DNA of 64,000 bases. Source: Pyronema omphalodes. Taxonomy: Eukaryota; Ascomycota; Pezizomycetes; Pezizales; Pyronemataceae. The position numbers and the translations under genes are program-made. The notes beneath the pieces are model-generated. The model saw only the letters and a list, made by a program, of their open reading frames with translations. It was not told the origin of the DNA and did not search any database. The stretch spans positions 1 through 64,000 of the forward strand of contig JAJJXM010000007.1 in the NCBI GenBank assembly GCA_024516155.1, written 5' to 3'. The number at the start of each line of letters is the position of its first letter. The first letter of the stretch is position 1. This document shows positions 34,074-46,604 of this stretch, piece by piece.

Positions 34074-34082
34074 AAACTTTAA
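34074..34082 (-). promoter_or_regulatory. Candidate WOPR-protein binding site (TTAAAGTTT)
   Basis: Exact match on the minus strand to the TTAAAGTTT motif established for Candida Wor1, located about 4.4 kb upstream of the WOPR gene. Near matches with one mismatch lie near 28475 and 34645. Autoregulation through long upstream regions is known for Wor1. A single 9-mer in 11 kb of AT-rich DNA can be chance. Confidence 0.3.
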
Positions 34083-37000
34083 AACGTAGAAAAAAACTAA
34101 ATCTTGAATTTGAAGCTCTCAAAATTGATGGTGGGGAGCTCATCTGATGACATGAACGTTGCATTAGTCATGTATTTCATCGGAAGAAAATTATAAACAA
34201 ACCATATTAGGGAGTTTCTGCATTGAACTTGAATTTAGTTGGACTCAACCAAGTGCGAGTGCTGCTGGGGCAACAACTTCTGCAAGCTTTGAATTCCCTT
34301 TAACTTTGCTGGCTCGAGTACAGTCAAACAAGGCTGCCGTGGTGATGTGCGGATGCTTTAAATTGGAGTTCAACCAATTACCACCTTTGTTTACATCTTC
34401 AAATTTGGCCCAAGTTTAAAATTACTGTGAACATCATTTGAACTCTAAATATTGAAACCAAGTTTTAGCTTACTGGCCATTGCTGTAAATACCAAGGTCG
34501 ACGTTGAGTACAGAATCCCCCTACCTACTTAAGGAGTCTTTGAATTTTTTTCAACCCAGTGAAAGCCCGAAAACGCAACTCAAAAAGCTGTTGGGGGCTA
34601 GTATTGTAAGGTATATCCATGATAGAACGTCGACTACCAGTGCTTAAAGTTATAAAATGGCTGTACGTGATTTTGTTGTGATGCAATCCCGATTGTAACA
34701 GGCAAAGTTACTGATTTAAACCTCATTTCGGATATCTAAAGTTGCATTGGCATTGGTACCTCATCACAGCTTCCTGATAAATCTCTCGGCGGTTCCGAGT
34801 ACTAACTTCATGAATTTCTACTAGGAAACATTCCAAATATGTAACCTGCAAGTTTAGGTTGACATGAACGTAAAAGCTTTGTCTACATGAGGACGTCGGT
34901 TACTTTTTAAGCCTTGTGTTAAGCCTATCAAGTGATCGTCCGTATCCAAAATAATATACGCGACCATATGTACGCGGGCTTTGAGGGCCGGAAGGGGAGA
35001 TTTTGATCCACTTTTTGAACCATCTTGGGTATCAAACTCCCGCGGGTCTGCGGATCATGTTCATCTTTTCCAATTCGGCAACTTAATGTTCATCACTGAC
35101 CCCTCCAACTCCCTAATTTGGTGAGAAATACTTTAGCACGTGAGATGTCAAACACGGAAATTAGGAGCTGTTTTTCGCCCCGGATTCCGCGGTACTTTAT
35201 GGACCCTATGGTGGGTATCAAAATACATTTCCTCTTTTTTTTTGCTACTGGAATCACAAGCCCTACGTCTCCATTTACATACTAAGCAGCTTCATATAAA
35301 ATTACCGGTATCTGTCATCAACGGTAGTTTCATACATACATCCTGGTTGATACGACAGTGCGCGCGTTTATGGCTGTGTAGGTCTTGGCATTAAATGTTT
35401 AGGGCTTAAAAAAGACGGCACTTATTTACGGTCTTGGACACGCGGTTCAATTACTACTCCTGTTTCGTTGAGTAACGGTACGGTGAAACCGTAAACTTCT
35501 CACACATCCTCTCGTCCGCGTCATCCGTTCACTTTATGTTGCGACTTACAACTTGCGACTGCTGCCAATAAGATTTCCAAGACATCTCTCTCACAAGGCT
35601 AAATTGAACGACTGATCACACATATGTTGCACGTGGATAACCTATCACAAAAGTTTAAAATTCATTACCTACTTTCTTACAATGTACACTGTGCTTACAG
35701 TCATCGGTAACAAACTCATCGGTAAATGTCCTCGTACCCGGTGTATCTGTAAGCTTAAGTATAATCTGTGCTTATCGAGAAGCACCAGGATAAATGCATG
35801 TCGATCAGCTCTCGGCTCTAACGGGCCGTCCTATCAGAGATGGCTTAAGGCAAAAATAAGGGATTCAGGCAGTCTATCGGGGCTATTTAGGGAGGAAAAA
35901 ACAAATAACCTCCTACGTGACGACTGAATTACGGAAGGCCAATTTCACAAGCTATTGAGCCGGGCCCGTTCGAGAAATCGAAATTCTAGTAGCGACAAGT
36001 CTTTTATAAACTGTTTCTCAAGCAAAAACAATTACTCATATATACGTCATAAAATCCTTTGGTGACTTTCCGCCATAGCCGCTGCCCTACGATCGTGATG
36101 ATACAGAGATATCGTGAGAAATTTATCATGTGACCGAGTGACTCACGATGAATAACTTCTGGGGTGCTGCGGGCCTAAGCGAGCCACGTAAATATTTACC
36201 CGGCACCATGGAGAGCGATAGCGAGCTTGAACAGGGGTCAACAAACTGCTGGTTGTATCGGAGACTTTCAAATCTCGATATATTATTTTTGAGCATCATA
36301 TCACTGAAGCTTTGTGTTAGCCTTGCCGAGGTGATGCGGCTGGATTATACTCACCGAAGGTTTAATTGGCTCAACTCCGCTTTACAAAACATCCGAAGTT
36401 ATTACGCCTAGTTTTGTTGGTAATTCTGGAGAACAAACTGATATTCTCCACCTCCGAATGACTCCCTTGATGTCAGATGATATATATCGCTGTATTGTAT
36501 TACACTACTAGCTTCGACTGACTTTAGAAATCACGGGTATCAACTTTCTTCTAGAGCATGTAAGCTTAAATTTGACAGTTAGGCATGAATCTGTCTGTAT
36601 CACCGGGCTAGGTGCATGTGCTACTACATAATAAATCTGGCAAACATACGCTTAACAGACTCGTGGCAATAAGTCTCCGAAAAAGCCTATCTTGATTGGA
36701 AAGAGAGTTTGTCCGTCTGCCTTAATCATGACAAAGTGGAATGTGCTTGTGATATATTGGAACAATGTTCATCAATGTGGACGCTTTCGATTTGATGGAA
36801 TGTGGACTCTGAGACGAGAGTTTTCAGGATTGCTGTATCGTCGTAATCGTAAGAGTATCGATCCTTTAATGTTCGCCCCACACTCTCCCTTCTGTCCTGT
36901 GTTCGCCCATCCATCCGTTCTTGGGATATCTGTCCCTGTTGATATGCCACTGCCGCTCTCGGATTAGCATCATAATACTATCCTAGCCGGCGAGCACTTA

Positions 37001-38471
37001 AGCTTGCGACTGCACGTACATATGAGCGCCGAGGAGCCGATGTTACTATTTGACGATAAAGCCAGTGCTTGCTTCGTCTTTCCGAATTACAGCTCAACAA
37101 CGAAGCTGGCTTATTCTGGCCCTTGTCTGATCGAGGATGTTGACACGAGACACAAGCTTAATTATGAGGCCTCTCGTGTTCTCTTTTTTTTTTTTTCCTT
37201 TTACCGTGGCCACATTGTGCGAGCTGGACTTCAGTTTCGTCGAATGATGATTTTAGAAGCTGCCTGAGCGTTGCAGCGACGATGGCCTTATTTTAGAATT
37301 GGACGAGTGTGCTATTTCCTGGCAACTTTGACGTCGAAGGCCTTACCTGAACACCACCTTGCCTCTGGATGATTAGTGGAAATAGTGGGTTGGGCGTGTA
37401 TTATCTTTCTCAGACGGCTTTTGTGAAGTGCTTGTATGGTGCAATGCGGACATAGCCCTCTTCTGCTCAGCCAATTCAGCTAAACCTGTTGTTCATTCAT
37501 CCCCTCTCTTTTCTCTCTTTCTTACTTTCTCCCCACACAAACTCCTTTCGTTCCCCTCCATTCCTGCAAACAAACTTTCAACGTGCACAACTCTGAAGCT
37601 TTCTTTGGAAATAAACCATTTGGCATCAAGCACAGTTCGCCTATTGATTGCCATCCGTGGTCACACACACGTCGCTTGTCTGCACCTCACTTCTACTTCT
37701 ACTATAAATCCAAATTCATCTATTCCATAAAAGCCCATCCAACGTTGTTTTTTTTTTTTTTTATTACGTTTTTTAAATTCTTTTTTTTGGAATAAAAAGA
37801 CGCTGGCTGCTCTCGCCTGCACGCCAACCAACTTAAAATCGGCTGCACTTCTTGGCTTGCTTTCAGCTGTCTGTCCGCTCGTTCTTCTCGGCGATCTTGT
37901 CCTGCGCCTGCTTGCGGTCGTCTGTCCGTCATCAGAATCGCCCAACATCGCAGAAGCGATATCCTCGCGAGAGTCCGCCATCCGTTCCGCTCGAGGCATA
38001 GTTCGCTCAAGACATCCGGCCCACTTTTGTTCCGTGTCGGATCCGAAAAGTAAGAAAACCTGTGTCCTATCACCGTCGTATTCGGTGTCACGCTTCCCGG
38101 CGACTCGGCAGCCACAGATTACGTTGCGAGCCTCGCTCACTCTATTTCTGACCCTGTGTGTCATCTCCTCTTCAACCACTAACACTTCCTCAGCTACGCC
38201 ACCTTCTCTTCAGACACCACCGACTCCTCTCACAACACTCCTCCCAACTATCACTAAAGTCGGAGATACAACACTCACTACTTGACGTCGGAGATCAGCA
38301 TTCTCAACTGCAACAGTATATCCTCTTCGTCACCAGAGTCGTCGTTTAACGGTTACCGTTTACAATCGTCGTCACTATCATCGTCACACTCCGTCAACAC
38401 TCTTCTCACCACACCTCCACCTTCACTACCACCACCACATCTGCACGCCTTCTTCACAAACAACCACCTCC

Positions 38472-39752
38472 ATGGAGACATATCATGGTCATGTCCGGAC
38501 TCCGGCCGATGCAATAGTATTATTTGAAGCATGCCGTCTGGGATTATTGCCGCGTGTTCAACGGAGATTATCAGAGAAGGAAAGACAGCAAATCAAGTCT
38601 GGAAGTGTATTCGTATGGGATGAGCGGGAAGCCGGCATGCGAAGATGGACCGACGGAAAATCATGGAGTGCTAGTAGAGTTTCCGGAAGCTTTCTAACAT
38701 ACAGAGAAATGGAGGGGAAAAGAGGAGGATCGAACGCTTTCGCACCACCGGTTACAACGAATTCCTCTCAGCGCGCTGGAAGATCACCCAACCCTGACGG
38801 AAGCGATTCCGACGGAATGGACCCCGAAGGACCGGATGGGTATCGGTACAAACCAGATGGACTAATGAAGCAGTCATTTTCAATTACAACTGCCACTCAC
38901 CAAAAGTTACATCTTATCAGTTACTATGCCCGGTCTCACCCGGCTTCGTCAAATCTGGTTCAGCCCACTCAGGACCCAAGCTTAAAACATATTCGGCCGG
39001 TAAAGGGAATGTATCCTGAATCTACAGTTCACGAACAGCAAAATGTTCCGGTTCGCACCTCTATGATTTCCTCCATGCCGCATCATACGCCCCTACAACA
39101 TTCGCCCGTAATGGGATACAACCGACCAGGGGCTACTCACCCTGCCAGTTACCAGCAGCTTCCCGCAAACACTTATGGATGGCCACCAAGCCCTGTGGGC
39201 ACCCCACCGACAAATATGACAGGCGTTCCTGTCCAGCAATATGTTACTCCTGTTCCTCTATCTGGAAGTGCTATTCCTGGGGCTTCAGGGTCTTATGGTG
39301 TACCGCCACCCATGGCACAGTTTGCACCCACTCCGGTTGCTCAAGATGGCAGTGAATCGCCTAGAATATACGAAAGACCTTTATTACCAACCCCCAGCAA
39401 CTTGGGTTCTTCGTCGCATCGTGGGTCTGTTGGAATGCTATTAGCTCCTCGGTCGCCAAACAACGCACATGCTCAGATCCAACGGTCTACCCCGCCATTA
39501 GGACTACCGCTCCCGTATCCCACGCAACCACATGACGATAGACTTTCGCCAGCTGCCACTTCCATTTCAACTAGCACACCTCCGGAGGGCGAGGTTCCTC
39601 AATTTGATATTAGCCCGTTAAGAAGCGGATCAACCGGTGGAGATTCGGATGCTGCTCGGTCTTTGGAGGTTCAGGACATTCCGAGTGAGAAGTTTGGGTT
39701 CAGAGAAGATGTTAGGGCTTTGAGAGTTTTGGATCGCGTATTCTCCGCATGA
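38472..39752 (+). CDS. RYP1: WOPR-family (Gti1/Wor1/Ryp1/Sge1-type) master transcription regulator
   Basis: 426 residues, single exon, ATG at 38472. The bipartite WOPR DNA-binding domain is complete. WOPRa (about 7-80) contains TPADAIVLFEACRLGLLPRV, SGSVFVWDEREAGMRRWTDG and SASRVSGSFLTYREM. WOPRb (about 122-160) contains YRYKPDGLMKQSFSI and HLISYYARSHP. They are joined by a variable 40-residue linker. The RRWTDG sequence is the conserved predicted PKA site. These variants match the Wor1/Ryp1/Sge1 branch rather than Pac2. Residues 165-426 are Pro/Ser/Thr/Gln-rich and probably disordered activation sequence. Orthologues control white-opaque switching, yeast-phase growth, or effector and secondary-metabolite expression. 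The gene follows an 11.6-kb gene-free region and a pyrimidine-rich leader with small upstream frames, suggesting complex control. Orthologue naming varies by species. Confidence 0.95.
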   Translation: METYHGHVRTPADAIVLFEACRLGLLPRVQRRLSEKERQQIKSGSVFVWDEREAGMRRWTDGKSWSASRVSGSFLTYREMEGKRGGSNAFAPPVTTNSSQRAGRSPNPDGSDSDGMDPEGPDGYRYKPDGLMKQSFSITTATHQKLHLISYYARSHPASSNLVQPTQDPSLKHIRPVKGMYPESTVHEQQNVPVRTSMISSMPHHTPLQHSPVMGYNRPGATHPASYQQLPANTYGWPPSPVGTPPTNMTGVPVQQYVTPVPLSGSAIPGASGSYGVPPPMAQFAPTPVAQDGSESPRIYERPLLPTPSNLGSSSHRGSVGMLLAPRSPNNAHAQIQRSTPPLGLPLPYPTQPHDDRLSPAATSISTSTPPEGEVPQFDISPLRSGSTGGDSDAARSLEVQDIPSEKFGFREDVRALRVLDRVFSA

Positions 39753-42252
39753 TCTTACAAGATTGTTTTCGGTATTTTTTCCGGGCATGATAGATTGCGT
39801 TCGTTTTGAATCTTTTGGGCGATGCGGTACTTCGGCTTGAAATAGTATCAAAGGACTCTTGGTGTTTGAGATGTTGTATCAACCTCTTTCTTTTATGCGA
39901 TGCTTTTTTTTTGAACCAGTTATATGCTTATCATCATCTGGGAGGTGTTTTTTGCCTGGTTGTTTTTTCCTTTTGGTCTCTGCACTTTGGAGCTGTGGAT
40001 GTTGTTTGACTTTTGTCTCTTTTTTGTCGATTTTTTTTTAACATTTACTGGATGGTTTTTGTTGTTTTTTATTTTTGGGCGTTTGTGGGTTGCCTTTAAG
40101 TACCGAAGAATGGAATAGGGAATTAAGAATTTTTTTTTTGTTAATTCGGTTGAACTCTCTTCGATGTCTACCTATTATTATTATTGTACCTATCTATCTA
40201 TCTATCTATCTAGGGGCTCGGAGTGTGCAGAGATGATCAGCACAGTATTATTGGGTGCATGGAAATATCAATCTTTTCCGTATCTATCGTTCTCCGAAAT
40301 TTCCTCAACATGAAAAGTGATAATTCACATATGTAAAGGATCCAGATTTTGCCTCGTACCTCGTACCTCGTACCGGCTTCGGTCGGATGCCGCCGTCGAG
40401 ACAAGCCATGTATGTAGGCAATGGCGATAAAGGCTCTCGTCAAGAATCTCCACAAAAGGCGTTGTAGTGGTTATGCTTCGCGACCTACCTTGGTCCTTGG
40501 CTTTGGGACCTTCCTTCCTTCCCCTTCCACCCCCCATAGCCTACAGCCTCAACACATCCCCCGCAAATCTAGATTGCGGGGAAAAGCAGGGGAAACAGGG
40601 GACATGAATACATGGGAAGGAGCTATGCTGGATGGGCTTATGGAAGTACAGACATCGTTTATGGGGGCAAAATCTTCTATGATATCTACGTTACCAAGAC
40701 AGATAAGCACAAGCTCCAGCTCCCAGACTCCAAACGAGATGGAGCAAAAGTCCAAGTTCGCCAAACCTACAGAAACGTTATGCAGGTGCCAGGTGCTGGC
40801 AGCTGCACGATAGCTCAGGACTGAGGACACCACGGCCCGGGAAGCTTGGGGAGACCAGAAACATACAGTAGGAACTCAGAAATCAAGAAACTCAGAAACT
40901 CAGAAAACTCCACGCTATAGATCCTCGGCGCTGGACAGCAGAAAATTGGATATGCTGCACCATACGCATACAAAACTGTTTAGGCTTCAAGGTTCATCTA
41001 TCATCTATCGACCCTGAGTACGGAGTACGGACTGGATTTTTGCTTATTTTTGTGGCTGCTAATGCAGGGCAAGGCATGAATGTTCAATGTCGACAGCCCC
41101 CCCCCCCCCCCCCCCCACACCCTCCCCAAGACGCACCTTACGATTAAGGGATGGATGGGGGAAAAGAAAATATGCTGGGTGGTGTGTGGTGGGGAAATAA
41201 TTAAGCATAATTCGATGTCGGTGGTACATAGGGTAGGTCAGGACCAAGGTAAGGTAGGTACTGGTTGGTAGCTACGCTGCTACGGCATACATAGCTACAG
41301 TCTACAGAGCTATGGTGCACCATACAGCCATAGCCATAGTAGACGATAGCCATAGGTAGCCTTGATTGCGATTGGATATGAAATGGGGTTTTACGGTTAT
41401 GGTTATGGTGAATCCATTATACATATGGTCATACAGCTTGGAAATGATGAAATAGTGGGGAGCTGATGAGCTCGTCGGCTTGTCTCCTGGCTTGCTTGTC
41501 TTCTTGTCTGCTGTATGCTTGTCTGCTTGTTTGCTATTCGTTGTAGACATTTGTGTTTAAAGCACTGCGTAACTGCGGTTGACTTAAGATTTGGAATTCT
41601 AGACTTCAGGTACAGTCCATACACCAGTAACCAAGGTAAACGATGTTTTTGTTGATGGAGAGATGGAAAATCTAGACTTCGTAACCCCCCCTTATGGTGC
41701 CATAAGCAACCGGTGTTCCGAGTTCGGTGTTCTCTCCCGCTTAACTCCCCGAAAGCAAAAAAGAAAAAAAGAAAATTCCAACCGAGATGCACCACGCAGG
41801 TAGATCCTATGGAGGGATGGAACCGTACAAGACACGTTTCGCGTACTGTATGTAGGCAAAGCAGACTTTTCCGGAAATGCTGTGTAAAGGCTAGTATCTA
41901 TACATGTGACTTCTTTCGTCAGACTTGAGACTTTCGGTGATGTTTTGTATCGCCTCGCCGAGAAAGTTGATGAGTTACGATTATGGATAGACTTCACATA
42001 GATACTCTAGATTCTTCAAATCTTTGTAATAATTAAGCTCGTCTCGTCCCGTCATTGACATCATATGATAATCGAGGTATTCAGGTATCGGTATCCAGGT
42101 ATCAACATATGTATCAAATCGAGAATTGTAGCACCATCATAACAGATTGTGTATCCATCGAACTACATCATCGATATCAGAGATCTTGTCTTGCATCTAA
42201 ATATACAAGCCATATGTTATTATGATCGACAGTTGCTTTGAGAATATGTATG
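39753..42252. other. Gene-free interval after the WOPR gene
   Basis: It begins with a T-rich presumed 3' UTR (39753-40140), then (TATC)n near 40190-40211, a C20 run at 41097-41116 and short repeats. The 130-residue ATG frame at 40421-40813 has no family resemblance and an equally open frame opposite it. Confidence 0.5.
41097..41116 (+). repeat. C20 homopolymer
   Basis: Twenty consecutive C residues on the plus strand, equivalent to G20 on the minus strand. Confidence 0.9.
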
Positions 42253-42254
42253 TA

Positions 42255-43209
42255 TGGTGGATTTCACCATAAACGTCCGAAAACCGACGAAAAAATCCCA
42301 CGCCACGCCAAACGCTACTGCTCAACCACAACAACCAGAATCAAATATATTTAAACGTACAATTGAAATTCGTCTTCTGGAGAACAATACTACGATTAAA
42401 AAAATTAAATTCAAAAAAAATCCGATGAGTTATAGAGCTTCAAAAACCCGGTATTTTGTATGGGCGGCCTAAAATGTGTCGACGCTCTTGGCACGCCAAG
42501 ACTGCCAAGACTAGAAATTCACAGCGGAGAAACATGTTTGATTGGCTGAAAAAATGACTAAGCTAATGGCACTAAACAAGATCCTCCCCCATCCTCCTCC
42601 GATGTGATCCTTCCGCCCTCTCTACAAACTCCTGTTGGCGTTCATCCAAGCCTGATGCATAGGAATCAATCCATCGTCGTGATTTATTTGCAAATCGGCG
42701 AATGGTCGTCAAAGACACTGAATCCAGCCCTTGGCAGACTGTTCTTTCCAACCCCGTGAAGGTATAATTACAGTTCTCCCGAGTATATCGCTTGACTGCT
42801 CCCCAGTAAAGATATCGCATCGGAGGCATTATCGGAAGCGCAGCGGCGCTTGATTGCAGTCTGCCTAGCGACCTGCTGGCTCTGCTTGCGTCTCTTTGTC
42901 GGTCGTGGCATTGACGCTGTTGATTTTAATTCTGCTTCTTATCAGCCATGTATCAAAAATCAAGGACGTGAATATTAATCTCACGAGGTTGCGCCTGGGC
43001 GATCGGCAGGATAGTTGAGGGCGGGAGGGTATTGCGCGACTTTCGGGGAAGGTATGGTCGACGTGACTTCCGACATTAGCGTAAGCGAGAAAAACTCTGA
43101 ATCACCGAGTGTCACTCGAGGCCATTTTAATCCCTGTCGCCCCCCCTGTCATGGGGACCAAAAGTGTCGACTTTCGTCGGTTTTCGGACGTTTATGGTGA
43201 AATCCACCA
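42255..43209 (-). mobile_element. Internally deleted Tc1/mariner-like DNA transposon
   Basis: Perfect 38-bp terminal inverted repeats (42255-42292 and 43172-43209) begin TGGTGGATTTCACCATAAAC. They are flanked by TA dinucleotides at 42253-42254 and 43210-43211, the target duplication of the Tc1/mariner superfamily. Total length is 955 bp, too short for a transposase gene. The inverted-repeat tip itself contains a small hairpin (TGGTG-GATTT-CACCA). Inside, on the minus strand, are a transposase-like C-terminal fragment and an N-terminus-like fragment in different frames. Identical inverted repeats suggest it was moved in trans fairly recently. Confidence 0.82.
42572..42911 (-). pseudogene. Broken transposase remnant inside the Tc1/mariner-like element
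   Basis: From 42911 a frame opens with a basic N-terminus (MPRPTKRRKQ...) typical of fungal Tc1/mariner transposases. It is followed, in another frame from about 42850 down to 42572, by a C-terminal segment containing YWGAVKRYTRENCNYTF and IRRFANKSRRWIDSY. The latter looks like the region after the third catalytic acidic residue (the usual NPIE-x-x-W context is degraded to a PMRYLYW form). The central catalytic portion is missing, so the product cannot be active. Confidence 0.6.
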
Positions 43210-43670
43210 TATCAACGGTATCAACGACATCACTCTTTGACCCCGCTGCCGCTGCCCGCTTGCTTCTACTGCTACTACTGCGACTTCTCCTACTACGACT
43301 GCTGCTACTGCAACTTCTACTACTCATCACAACCATCACAAACATCAACCAGTCCGTGCTGCGAAACCTAGAAGCGTAGAACCGGACTCACACCGAAAGA
43401 AAAGACGATGTGGTCTGGGCAAGATGGAAGAGCGGCCCGTCTGAAGTCTTCACTTTCTCTCAAGACGTCTTCGCGTGGCATGGAGCACCAGCACCGCACT
43501 TTTGCTTCAAGACTTTTCATGCCCGCGAAGCACCGCAAACTGATGCATTTTCCGCATAAGTTGGAGATTTTGCAAAGACTGTGAAAGATTACGAAGCTAT
43601 CCACCTGTTCATCTATCTGTCTAAAAGAGCTCATTGAGGGGGTGGGGGCATTTCCAGGGCGTCGCCATGT

Positions 43671-43730
43671 TTTTCGGACTTGCTTGGCTTTGTCGGGCTT
43701 TGCCTGCCTTTGCCTGGCTTCGCCAAGCTT
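43671..43730. repeat. Decamer-period array (pyrimidine-rich strand up)
   Basis: Six units: ttttcggact, tgcttggctt, tgtcgggctt, tgcctgcctt, tgcctggctt, cgccaagctt. Orientation is opposite to the array 80 bp to its right. Confidence 0.65.
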
Positions 43731-43810
43731 GATTTAAGGTTAAACTCATGAGGTAAATCCTGTGTCTTTCTTGGTAGTCTAAGGAATAGACTCTTTCTAG
43801 TGAGTCTTGG

Positions 43811-43940
43811 TGACGCCTCGACAAGGTCCGCGAAGTTCACGATGGAGTCCGACGAAGTCCGATGAGGTTCGACAAACTGTGACAAGGTTTAACAAAGTCC
43901 GATAAGGTTAAAAGGTCCAACAAGGTTAAAAGGATTCGAC
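43811..43940. repeat. Decamer-period array with ACAAAGTCCG-like consensus
   Basis: About 12-13 units with a 10-bp period, for example gatggagtcc, gacgaagtcc, gatgaggttc, gacaaggttt, aacaaagtcc, gataaggtta. The period slips by one or two bases near 43910 and 43930. The unit consensus matches the array at 63461-63560. Confidence 0.7.
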
Positions 43941-45159
43941 AAAAAAAGCCATGGCAAAGCTTGGTGGTGGCTCTCAAAGACTCTTGGTATGTATATACCA
44001 GGCACCATAGAAAACCATCCGATGCTCGGTGACACCAAGAGGGTTTTCATATCGCCAAGATAAAAGAAAGCCTCATAAAGCTTGGTGGGATCTTGGCAAG
44101 ACATCGTGGAGGCATGGCGACCCTTAGCGATGCATATCAAGACACTTTCGTAAGCCGTAACAAAAGCTTGGCGGGATATGGCGATTTGTGGGCTTGAGAC
44201 ATGGCGATGTTGCAATTTACATTAGAAATGGAGTCACTGAATTCGTAAAGCAAATACGAACCTGGGGAACCTGAAAATCCAAGGGAGCCTAAATCACACC
44301 TTCTCCGCACCAAGAAGAAACAAAGTCTTTAAAAATCAAGATACACTCTCTATAGAGCATACGGAGAACTAAACATTCAGATACAGCAAATTCAGAAGTC
44401 TAAGGTCAAAGCTCATGGCCTATGAGCTTAAAATTATGCTTAATCCGTCTCACCTATGTATGGCGAAGCTTAAGTATGTACGTATGTGGCGTTACATACA
44501 ACTCCACATCTCAGATCGGAAGCTTTAAGCAAAGCAACGCAACGCAACGCAACACAAAATCAGCCTTCGTGTCCGTACGTCAGCTTCTACATACATAACA
44601 CGCACGGAATTAGGTATATCCGTCGCTTATATATACATAGAACCATGTCATTCCAAATTTCTATCTTGCCCAACGTACGTCGTATGGATTTGGAATTTTG
44701 GAAATGTATGTAAGAGGATTAGGAGACGGATAAGGATTGCTTTGCTGGAATACGAATGAGAATAAGCACACCACCCGAGCTCTAACATCAGCATGTGCCA
44801 TGCGCAGTTTTTGTCTGGTTGAAATGGAATTACACTTATCATACCTTTGCCTTCAAAGCCAAAACCAAGTTAAAGCCAAGTCTTGACCACCTATGACTAC
44901 CTATGACTAGCTCTGCACAGCCCGAATTAAATTGCTATGTATGTATACATATCTATAAACCTATGTATATCAAGCTGAACTATAAAAGAATCTTTATTAA
45001 GCAACATTACACGGACCGTGGGAGCCCTGAAAGCCCTGCTAAGTCAGTAATTAAGGTTAAATTAGATGTGGTTCAAAGTAGCTCATACGTATCTGGACTA
45101 CAGATACAGGTACAAAGGGCTTCGGCTACACTTCCGAAACACCATAAAGCACTCGTTTA

Positions 45160-45161
<2 letters not shown>

Positions 45162-45192
<31 letters not shown>
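45162..45192 (+). repeat. T31 homopolymer
   Basis: Thirty-one consecutive T residues. It could be the poly(A) tail of a minus-strand retroposed sequence, but no element body or target duplication was recognised to its right. Confidence 0.85.
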
Positions 45193-46604
45193 CATTGATG
45201 TATCGGATATTCCGTGACAAGGGTTTAGCCACCATACGTAAGCAAAACGACCAATATCGGAGTCACTGTGGATGGTGTAAATGGTGTAAACGGTATAAAA
45301 ATAGTGTAAATGATGCAAAACCAACCACGTGGACCTGTCAAACGGCTTGGTTCATCTTGGTTTGTAGAGCATGGTAAAGCCTAGATATCTTGGATAATCT
45401 TGGTCGACTGTAGTTCATCTTGGATATGGTGGGTGGAATTCACCTGCCTGGAAGTTGGGTCCTGGAATTCTAGATTTCCTGAGGCAATGCTGGCGGAAGA
45501 ACGTAAGCGAGTAGATGACGCGGCAACGGCTGGTTTCATGCCATATCACTCGGTCCTGGGTGTGGGGTGCTGGGTACTGGTGACGATTGAGGGGAGAGGA
45601 AATATACAAGGTGGGGAAGCTAAGTAGCTAAGAATATTAGGAGCTTAGAAGAAAAGAGGGGCTGTTGAGTTGAAACTCAACACCAGGGGTTGGTATCAGA
45701 TAGGACCTAGGCTAAGGAAGAATGGGATTAGAGATGAGTGGAGTTGAGTGTGGCTATGTCGACTACCGGATGATCATGATATCGCTGTGGATGCCGATGT
45801 GTAAAACCTGGGTCAGTCTGATTGATGTGCAACTGGAAATATGATAGCTTGGGCTTAAAATACATTAGGTGGTGATAAAAATATCATTGTAGAATGCCGT
45901 AGATGGGGTATTAAGGACTGGTAAGAAGTTGCGAACCTCGCGATCAGATAAGAAGTCTGAACAGCCCTTATCAAAATAATCAATAAGAAAAAGTACGTAA
46001 TAGTTCGTTGCTCGGCATATGAGCGTTGTCTTTTATGCAGACAACTTTCTTGTTACTGTGGTTAATTGTAATGTGTGATATGTCATGATACCATGCCATG
46101 CTTCCTTGTATTCCAATATCGGACGATAAAAAATCAATCAAACAGACATTATTCGCTAACAATGTCTTTATGCCTTAAAGCTGATACAGCTAAATTTGTC
46201 CTTGGAAATATAGTTACAAGTCATTTTTGGTATAACGTGTACAACGCGTACGATGTTTTGGAGTTGGTGATATTAAGAAGAAATTCCTTAAGAGTTCTCA
46301 AATTCAGTATACATGCATTCATGATTCTCAAAGGTAGATAGCTGAATTAATTCATATCATTATACTCTCTGTATCTACACATATCAGTCTTACGATAATC
46401 TCTACCGTCTATACAGTATCATTATCATCATCGCATGACAGGGCAATGAGACCACCCAAACTGATTTAATATCACTCACCGGCCTTAGGCCAAGAAATCG
46501 AGAAATCAAACAGCAGCGAGCAATATGAGGATGAGTTGAATAAATCGTAATAATTCTGTCTACTGAAATATCACGCATAAGAAACCATAACCACCTCTCG
46601 GTTT

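Larger units (their letters stand above)
26898..38471. other. Gene desert of 11.6 kb upstream of the WOPR regulator
   Basis: No frame resembles a known protein. Contents seen: repeated TATG/TACA microsatellite fragments, a 24-bp palindrome (31666-31689), one copy of a dispersed repeat (30209-30465), (AGCC)n near 33360, a perfect TTAAAGTTT motif (34074-34082, minus), a T-rich patch near 37746-37790, and a pyrimidine-rich stretch at about 37490-38465 just before the WOPR start that is probably its promoter and long 5' leader. Confidence 0.55.

Noticed and set aside
37661..38185. 174-residue minus-strand frame upstream of the WOPR gene
   Set aside because: It lies in the pyrimidine-rich leader of the plus-strand gene, overlaps other open frames and has no family resemblance.
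40421..40813. 130-residue ATG frame after the WOPR gene
   Set aside because: No recognisable domain and an overlapping 94-residue antisense frame; insufficient evidence.
42254..42472. 72-residue ATG frame starting in the left inverted repeat of the transposon
   Set aside because: Starts within the terminal repeat, AT-rich, no family; the same start appears in the opposite repeat by symmetry.
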